Origin: Prorocentrum cordatum
Taxonomy: Eukaryota; Sar; Dinophyceae; Prorocentrales; Prorocentraceae
NCBI GenBank assembly: GCA_963575745.1
Contig: CAUYUJ010015723.1
Coordinates: 1-32,500 of the forward strand
Length of the DNA: 32,500 nt
Direction of reading: 5' to 3'
Part shown: positions 27,366-32,500 of the stretch, piece after piece
How positions within the stretch are numbered: position 1 is the stretch's first letter
How the letters are laid out: each line of letters starts with the position of its first letter
Notes under the pieces: model-generated
Databases searched by the model: none
What the model saw: only the letters and a program-made list of their open reading frames with translations
What the model was told of the DNA's origin: nothing
Made by a program: the position numbers and the translations under genes

Positions 27366-29201
27366 ATGCCGAGCCCATGGTGCGCGGAAGCGCGGGAGGC
27401 CCCCGAGGCCCCAGAGCAGACGGCTGCCGCCGGCCTGCGGGCCGAAGAGGCGGTAGCCTGGCTCCGGTGGCGGCTTGACGCCGAGCGCCAGGAGCTGCTG
27501 GGGCGCCACGGTGCGCTGCTCACGGGCCTCGCCCAAGTCCTCGGGCAGGACGCCCGCACCGAGGGCGCTGCGGCCGCGGCGTCGCCGGCACAGTCCGGGG
27601 TCGGCGCAGCCATGGGCCGCGAGGAGGAGGTCCCAGCGGTCGTCGCCTGCGGTGTGAGGGCCAGCACGCTCAGCAGGCCAGGAGGAGACCCCCCGCGGCT
27701 GCTGCCATGGACCACGGCAGACGGCAGCCGCCTGGGCCTGGCTGAGAGCTCGGGCGCGAGGAGCACCGCGGAGCTCACCTCGATCGCCCTGCGAGAGCGC
27801 GGGCTGGACACGAGCGCGTCCCCCTCGATGGTGCCGGCCAGCTCAAACGGCGGCAGCAGCACGAGGTCAAAGGAGGTCACCCAGATGAGGACCACGGCAG
27901 AGATCACTAGTCACACATTGCGAGACCGCGGGTTAAATTCGGCTCTCGACAGGATCAACAGGCAGGTTCGCATCTCGCAGCAGCCCCGTGAACGTACCGA
28001 CCGCACCTTCCGATCGAAAGTTGCTGTGGTGCAGCGCGCTGCTGACAGGGGCACTAGGAACCCCTGGTTCGATTACTGCATGTCTGTCATCATAATCGCA
28101 AACTGTATGGTTATCGGGCTTGAGATCCAAATGGGCAGCGACAGCGAAGCAGAACCGTCTCCAACGTTTCAAGCGCTCGAGAATGTTTTTCTGGTGACAT
28201 ATGTGTTAGAGCTTTCGATGCGCATCATAGGTGACTGGTCAGGTTGCCTCGGGAGCTTGTGGTTTCGGATAGACCTCGCCCTCGTCGCCTTTGGCGTGCT
28301 GACGACATGGGTGATGGAGCCGCTTCTTCGCAGAATAGGCGCCATCGGTGTCCTCAAGAAGGTGTTGGTCATTCGCATTCTGCGACTGCTGCGCCTGGTG
28401 CGTGCCCTCCGCTTTCTGAGGATGATGCGGCCGCTGTGGGCGCTGGTCAAAAGCCTGGCGGGGGCAAATGGCCCAGTAATGTCGGGCCTGGTGCTGCTGC
28501 TCGGGGCCAAGTACGTGTTCGCGTGTGTCGGGGTGGTCCTCATCGGTAGCGACCAGGACTTGCTCTCCGACCCCGTGGCCGGGCCCATCGTGGCAGATCA
28601 TTTCGGGTCGATCCCAGTGTTGATGTTGACGCTGACGCGGTTCACTTTTTGCGACGCCATCGCCCAGATCTACGAACCTATAGTTCTCGCGAAGCCTGTC
28701 ATGATATTATACTTTCTGCCGATCTTGCTCTTGGTGCCTATCGCGCTCATGAACCTGATCACAGCCGTGCATGTCAACCACGCCATCAAAGTTTCCACTC
28801 AAGACGCAGAATTGGAGCGCATCTCCCTGAAGGGCAGATTGCAGAGGCTGATACCACTTCTGTCCAAGATCTTCAGGCAGCTCGATGTCCACAACCAAGG
28901 GTTTGTTTCTTTCCACGAGATCGATCTAACGAATATGACTATGCCCTTGCCGCCCGAGGTACAGCGCGCGCTCAAGTCTTACAAACTTGAAGATTTCTTC
29001 AAGCTGCTCGACGCAGATGCGTCTGGACACATAACTCAATCGGAGTGGGTCGACGGCCTCTGCTGCTTGATTCTGGACGAAGTGCCAATCGAGACCATGC
29101 AGATGCTGCACATGCTCAATCGGCTGGATAATAATATTGAGGTCCTTAGGTGTGCCTTGCTTGATGCTGGACACGGTGTAACGGCCGCTGATGGACGGTA
29201 A
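27366..29201 (+). CDS. Single-domain voltage-gated cation channel with C-terminal EF-hands
   Basis: 611 residues, intact and intronless. ATG 27,366 is the first in frame and lies 91 nt after a relict spliced leader. The N-terminal 230 residues are cytosolic-type, with a helix at 20-50 and a duplicated motif TAELTSIALRERGLD (134) and TAEITSHTLRDRGLN (177). Six membrane segments follow: S1 about 235-256, S2 268-289, S3 299-317, S4 about 331-357, S5 372-395, S6 444-474. S4 has Arg at 337, 340, 343, 346, 349, 352 and 355, the every-third-residue pattern of a voltage sensor. The pore loop (about 412-436) reads LTLTRFTFCDAI; it lacks the Trp and clear acidic residue usual in Na/Ca channels, so selectivity is uncertain. 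Two EF-hands follow S6: a degenerate one at 507-518 (DVHNQGFVSFHE) and a canonical one at 549-560 (DADASGHITQSE). It would assemble as a tetramer in a membrane and respond to voltage and Ca2+ (family knowledge). Confidence 0.88.
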   Translation: MPSPWCAEAREAPEAPEQTAAAGLRAEEAVAWLRWRLDAERQELLGRHGALLTGLAQVLGQDARTEGAAAAASPAQSGVGAAMGREEEVPAVVACGVRASTLSRPGGDPPRLLPWTTADGSRLGLAESSGARSTAELTSIALRERGLDTSASPSMVPASSNGGSSTRSKEVTQMRTTAEITSHTLRDRGLNSALDRINRQVRISQQPRERTDRTFRSKVAVVQRAADRGTRNPWFDYCMSVIIIANCMVIGLEIQMGSDSEAEPSPTFQALENVFLVTYVLELSMRIIGDWSGCLGSLWFRIDLALVAFGVLTTWVMEPLLRRIGAIGVLKKVLVIRILRLLRLVRALRFLRMMRPLWALVKSLAGANGPVMSGLVLLLGAKYVFACVGVVLIGSDQDLLSDPVAGPIVADHFGSIPVLMLTLTRFTFCDAIAQIYEPIVLAKPVMILYFLPILLLVPIALMNLITAVHVNHAIKVSTQDAELERISLKGRLQRLIPLLSKIFRQLDVHNQGFVSFHEIDLTNMTMPLPPEVQRALKSYKLEDFFKLLDADASGHITQSEWVDGLCCLILDEVPIETMQMLHMLNRLDNNIEVLRCALLDAGHGVTAADGR

Positions 29202-29722
29202 TTCGGTCAGTGTCCCAACAGGGCGCCGTTCGAGACCTCATTAGTAGCTGTTCGCATTGGGCCGTTCATGCCCTGAGATTAAGCTGATCCTCACCATCGT
29301 CCCCGAACGGCGCGAGTTGCTTGTGAACTCGACGTGTAGTGAATGCTTCGAGTGTTGAGCTGATCTTAGGGCACAGTCCCGATAAGCTTCTCTCTACCTG
29401 ACAGCCTGTTCAGGCGCCCGCTTCTCACAGCTGGAGTTGTGGCCACAGACCTGATGTATTTTGGATTTCGCGGGTATTGACCTTGCGTATCCTCCAACTC
29501 TCTCTCTCTCTCGGATGCCGGCTTGCGCATATGCCTGAGCCGGTCAAACGCTTGTTGTTTCACCGATGCTTTTTTTGGATAAGGCCTGTGCAAATGCCTG
29601 GTCTGCAAATGCCCCTAATCATTGAAACACTCCTCTCGGCCCCTCGAGCCGTCGTGGACGGGGTACGTTGCATCTTCGGGGGACCTCGCCTGTCCCTAAA
29701 GTTGGTGCCGTTTCTTGTGCCC
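29202..29722. other. 3' flank of channel gene, nothing recognised
   Basis: Contains the channel's 3' UTR and a short CTCTCTCTCTC run at about 29,500-29,513. No second gene is supported. Confidence 0.5.
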
Positions 29723-29826
29723 GACACGGGCTCGACGCGGATTTGGCGTGGATTCGACGCGGATTCGACACAGATGCGACACGGATCCGACCAGGCCGAC
29801 ATGGATTCGACACGGATTCGACAATA
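29723..29826 (+). repeat. Degenerate 12-bp repeat GGATTCGACACG
   Basis: About eight variants (GGATTCGACGCG, AGATGCGACACG, GGATTCGACACG) follow one another. A looser relative lies at 15,635-15,780. Confidence 0.8.
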
Positions 29827-30237
29827 TGGCAGCCACTTTTAAGCGTTCCGCTTGCATGGATGCGTTTATTTGTGCCCTGAACGCCCCTCGTGTTTCAGAA
29901 ATTGCTGACCCAGCAGCCGTGTTCGTGGCCCGCTTGGGGGTCACTGCTCGGCGGCACCCCAAGCTTGCAGCGGCTTGGACTGAACGTCGCATGCTTTCCT
30001 CTCGGCGCCTGGCGGGGGGGGGGGCCCAGCATAGTGGAGCGCTGCCGCTGCGAGCGCCTGGCACTCCCCGCGGCAGGTGGGTGCTCGCAGATTTTGAGAC
30101 GCAAACACCCCCCCGCCAGGACGAGAGCCGTACTGCTCGTCGCCGCAGACGATCGCTTGTAAAAACAATCAACACAACACCCAGCGAGGATTGGCTAACA
30201 AAAAGAGCCACCTAAAATAACACATCGTCCCCCCCCG
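29827..30237. other. Intergenic with G-run hairpin
   Basis: CCTGGCGGGGGGG (about 30,008) is the inverted partner of CCCCCCCGCCAGG (about 30,108), about 85 bp apart. No gene was seen. Confidence 0.45.
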
Positions 30238-30410
30238 CCAAGAGGCCGCCAAGATCGCCCTCAGAGCGCCCAAGAGGTCTCCAGGATAGCCCCAAGACGG
30301 CCCAAGAGGCCCCCAAGACGGCCCCAAGCAGGCCCAAGACAGCCCAAGACAGCCCAAGAGGCCTTCAAGACGCCAAAGATTTCCTCCAAGACGGCCCTGA
30401 AGCGCGCCAA
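30238..30410. repeat. CCAAGAGGCCC/CCAAGACGGCC repeat
   Basis: About 12 degenerate units, the reverse-orientation relative of the 11,118-11,390 minisatellite. The long minus-strand open frame across it is repeat-driven. Confidence 0.8.
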
Positions 30411-31002
30411 GAAGCCCCCCCCCCCTGGGGGGCGGGGGGAGGGGCTGCCGCTTCCCTTTGGACATCGCGTAATGGGGGGCGATTAATGAGGGGAGGCAGC
30501 GAGGGCTGCAGAAAGGGGGTCCTTTAGGGCCCCTGAAGGCCTTTCGCAACTGGAAAGTGGTGTAGTTTCCCCCCCCATGTATCGCCTCCCCTGTGAGCGA
30601 CGCCCAGTCCCTCCAGCTCCTTTCCTTCTCGTCCTCCTTGTGGGTCCTCCTCTCGCCTTTCAAATCCCCCCCCCAGGGAGCAAGAGGACATCGCCACCCC
30701 GCCCTTGTCATTCCCCTCCTTTTGCCACCACCATTGCAGATCTCCCAGTTTGACCCCCCCTCCCCGGAGGCGACCGCCCCTGTGGGGTGGACGTGGCAGC
30801 TCCGACCATCGGACCTGATGCCGTCAGTGCCCTGGGGGGGGGGCCTGGAACAGCGAGGGTGGTGGGGGGGCGCTCCATTTTGGCAATCGTCGCTCGGGTC
30901 GCGGGCTCCCTCCCCCGGCGATCCTGGGCCCCGAGCGGGCCCTGTGCGGGTCGCTTGCATCAATCGCCAGTTCGTCCATGTCAGCACGGCTCGTGCATAT
31001 TA
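30411..31002. other. Intergenic, homopolymer-rich
   Basis: Many C and G runs (for example 30,416-30,445 and 30,833-30,845). No gene or structured repeat was seen. Confidence 0.5.
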
Positions 31003-31201
31003 CGGCGGCGAGCGAGGGAGGGAAATGAGAAGGAGAAGGCCTTCTCAGAAGGCTCGGAAAGTCCCACGGCCTTCTGAGAATTGTTCTAAGCCTTGCCCGA
31101 AGACAGAAAAACCTCTCAGAAGGCGCGAGGGCTTCTGAGAAGTCCCGCCGCCTTCTGAGAAGGCCTTCTCCTTCTCATTTCCCCCCCACCGCTCGCCGCC
31201 G
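31003..31201. mobile_element. MITE-like inverted-repeat element, copy 2
   Basis: Terminal inverted repeats of about 50 bp: CGGCGGCGAGCG, a short G-rich gap, GGGAAATGAGAAGGAG, AAGGCCTTCTCAGAAGGC on the left, with the exact complement on the right. The inner 27 bp (31,027-31,053 and 31,151-31,177) are a perfect inverted pair. The interior holds additional CCTTCTGAGA/TCTCAGAAGG palindromes. ATATTA flanks both sides (30,997-31,002; 31,203-31,208), a likely target-site duplication. No coding capacity. Confidence 0.8.
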
Positions 31202-31213
31202 AATATTATTGTT

Positions 31214-31265
31214 TGCTCTCTCTTCCCTTCTATTTGTCTTTCTTTCTCTCTCTCTCTCTCTCCCC
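31214..31265 (+). repeat. CT-rich microsatellite
   Basis: CTCTCTCTTCCC then (TTTC)n and (CT)n up to CCCCC. Confidence 0.8.
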
Positions 31266-31427
31266 CTATCCCTCCCTGGCCTCGGCGCAAGGGATCCTAA
31301 TGCTCCCAGGAGCTACGCTGCCCGCCCCCCCGAGGTCCTTAATTCCTGTTGGTGAGGCTAGGGTCCTTGCAGCACACGGATACCGACCCGCACCATCTTC
31401 TCCCACTTTTCATTCGCCGCGGCAGCC

Positions 31428-32500
31428 ATGAACAAGGGGCCGTCCCGCGACGAATACGGCTCCTCTGACAAAGGGCCCACGCCCCGTTGGACAGACTTTC
31501 GTGTCTGCACGCAAAGACGCGTGCAGTGCTGCATTCCGTGCACGTGGCACCGAAAACGCCCCACGTTCGCCACCAGAGTCCCCGACGAGCTCGCAACGGT
31601 TTTTCGCACCATACACAAGGATATGAACCAGCCCCGTACCAGCCTCCACTGCTGGTATGGCCAACGTGAGATCAGTCGGACTCTAGGGCACAATCGGCGC
31701 ACCAACGACCCCCCACGGGTTTGGCGCCGACCCAATCCCGGGGCTGAGGTGCTGCAGACGCTGCGGGGGCACCATGCCTCAGCCTCGACTCGAACGACTG
31801 GTCAGTCCCAGCCTCAGCTCGCCCGGCGCGCAACACAGCGGGCGACGCTTGCATCACCAGCATCTCGCCCCACGGCCACGATGACGGTGAATAGCTGCTT
31901 CTGCAATTACGCCGACAGGATATCCCATTTGCCGTGATTGTCTTCGGCCCTCAGAACACTGACTACAAGCGCGGAGATGGTCGTCCTGTCCTGCGCCGAG
32001 TGCCTCAAGCTACCAACCGTGCCATCCCACGTGGACGGCGCCCTATGCCAATTCGGCGGAATAGAGGTTGTTTGCCGACAACACAGAGCCGAGGTCGTCC
32101 TCGACACCTCCCAGGCCATCACCTGGATCCAGGCGGCCGTCCACGACGGGAATGCTGTTCACGCTCTTCGCAACAGTTTTCACGCCGTTGACAAAACAGT
32201 TCTTGTGTCGCACAGATCAATGGAGCACGGTGCAGCAAAACCCGACGCTGGTGGGGCCCAAGCTGTTGTGCGAGACCGGCACCAGCTCTCTAAGAGAAAA
32301 GGAGATCCCCGCCAGGTTCACCCGATACGGGACCACGAGCGGAAAACGCTGGCTCTGCGCCACCTTCGGCGCTGTTCCCACCGACGCCGACACCGCCCCG
32401 ACAGCTTCAGGCCGCGCAGGCACCACTGCCGATTTCAGCTACCGCATCACGACTGACGCAGAACTCCCAGACGACGCCATCTTCGACGCATGCACCGAAT
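31428..32500 (+). pseudogene. Probable interrupted gene, running off the window
   Basis: One frame from ATG 31,428 reads MNKGPSRDEYGSSDKGPTPR and a Cys-bearing basic region (QCCIPCTWHRKRPTF), and is stopped by TGA at 31,935-31,937. The same frame resumes at once with TSAEMVVLSCAECLKLPTVP and FGGIEVVCRQHRAEVV, with GC-rich third positions until about 32,150. There the coding signal moves to the next frame (+1), which is open from 32,065 to the window end and reads NPTLVGPKLLCETGTSSLRE, RFTRYGTTSGKRWLCATFG and ELPDDAIFDACTE. This suggests one gene with a stop and a frameshift, or unspliced introns. I do not recognise a family; the joining of the parts is inference. Confidence 0.4.

Noticed and set aside
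30875-30884. CCATTTTGGC, ten bases of the spliced leader
   Set aside because: The following bases (AATCG) do not continue the leader and no gene follows, so a chance match is likely.
30169-30987. 272-codon minus-strand open frame
   Set aside because: It runs through homopolymers and the CCAAGAGG repeat; composition follows the DNA, not a protein.

Overview
This window looks like nuclear DNA of a dinoflagellate (genus not determinable from sequence alone). The evidence is: degenerate copies of the dinoflagellate spliced leader (relict SLs) just upstream of two coding regions, and a weaker one upstream of a third; long intronless reading frames; every credible coding region on the + strand; a single-domain voltage-gated cation channel with EF-hands; a vWD-like secreted protein with a very long charged helix; and a large load of decayed retroelements, inverted-repeat elements and GC-rich minisatellites. 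No bacterial-style operons, rRNA, tRNA or CRISPR arrays were seen.

Layout. 1-9,515 is a zone of segmental duplications. Two damaged copies (A, 1-1,956; B, 3,699-6,017) encode an endonuclease/exonuclease/phosphatase (EEP)-fold protein with an unrecognised C-terminal region. A shared tail module follows both copies and also follows an unrelated coding fragment (copy C, from 8,571). Between copies lie CTGAGG minisatellites, a 73-bp tandem array and a roughly 350-bp higher-order repeat. An intact 356-residue gene of unknown function (7,175-8,245) sits between B and C. A 17-nt motif, GGTGCTTCTCAGCCTGC, recurs throughout this zone, often in frame as Gly-Ala-Ser-Gln-Pro-Ala.

9,516-11,950 is intergenic, with degenerate repeats and two large minisatellites. 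11,989-14,457 is an intact 822-residue gene: signal-like N-terminus, six-Cys domain, about 500 residues of Ala/Glu/Arg/Lys helix, then a vWD-like domain. 14,458-18,500 is non-coding and holds a short inverted-repeat element (MITE-like), a target-site-flanked A-tailed insert, hairpins, and a 1.4-kb foldback-like element whose arms carry 18-bp minisatellites.

18,565-25,360 is best read as one long dead non-LTR retrotransposon: splice acceptor, tandem relict SL, intact first ORF (326 aa), a second frame with an RNA-binding-like part, an EEP endonuclease, a reverse transcriptase with recognisable motifs spread over three frames, a C-terminal part and a 3' hairpin. 25,360-27,240 is mainly pyrimidine/purine-rich filler. 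27,366-29,201 encodes the 611-residue ion channel, preceded by a nearly complete relict SL. 29,202-31,400 holds repeats and a second copy of the MITE. 31,428-32,500 holds a probable but interrupted gene running off the window.

The genes do not form a pathway. The common theme is reverse transcription: relict SLs indicate that mRNAs were copied back into the genome, a retrotransposon of the kind that could do this lies among them, and repeats and tail modules have been shuffled around several genes.
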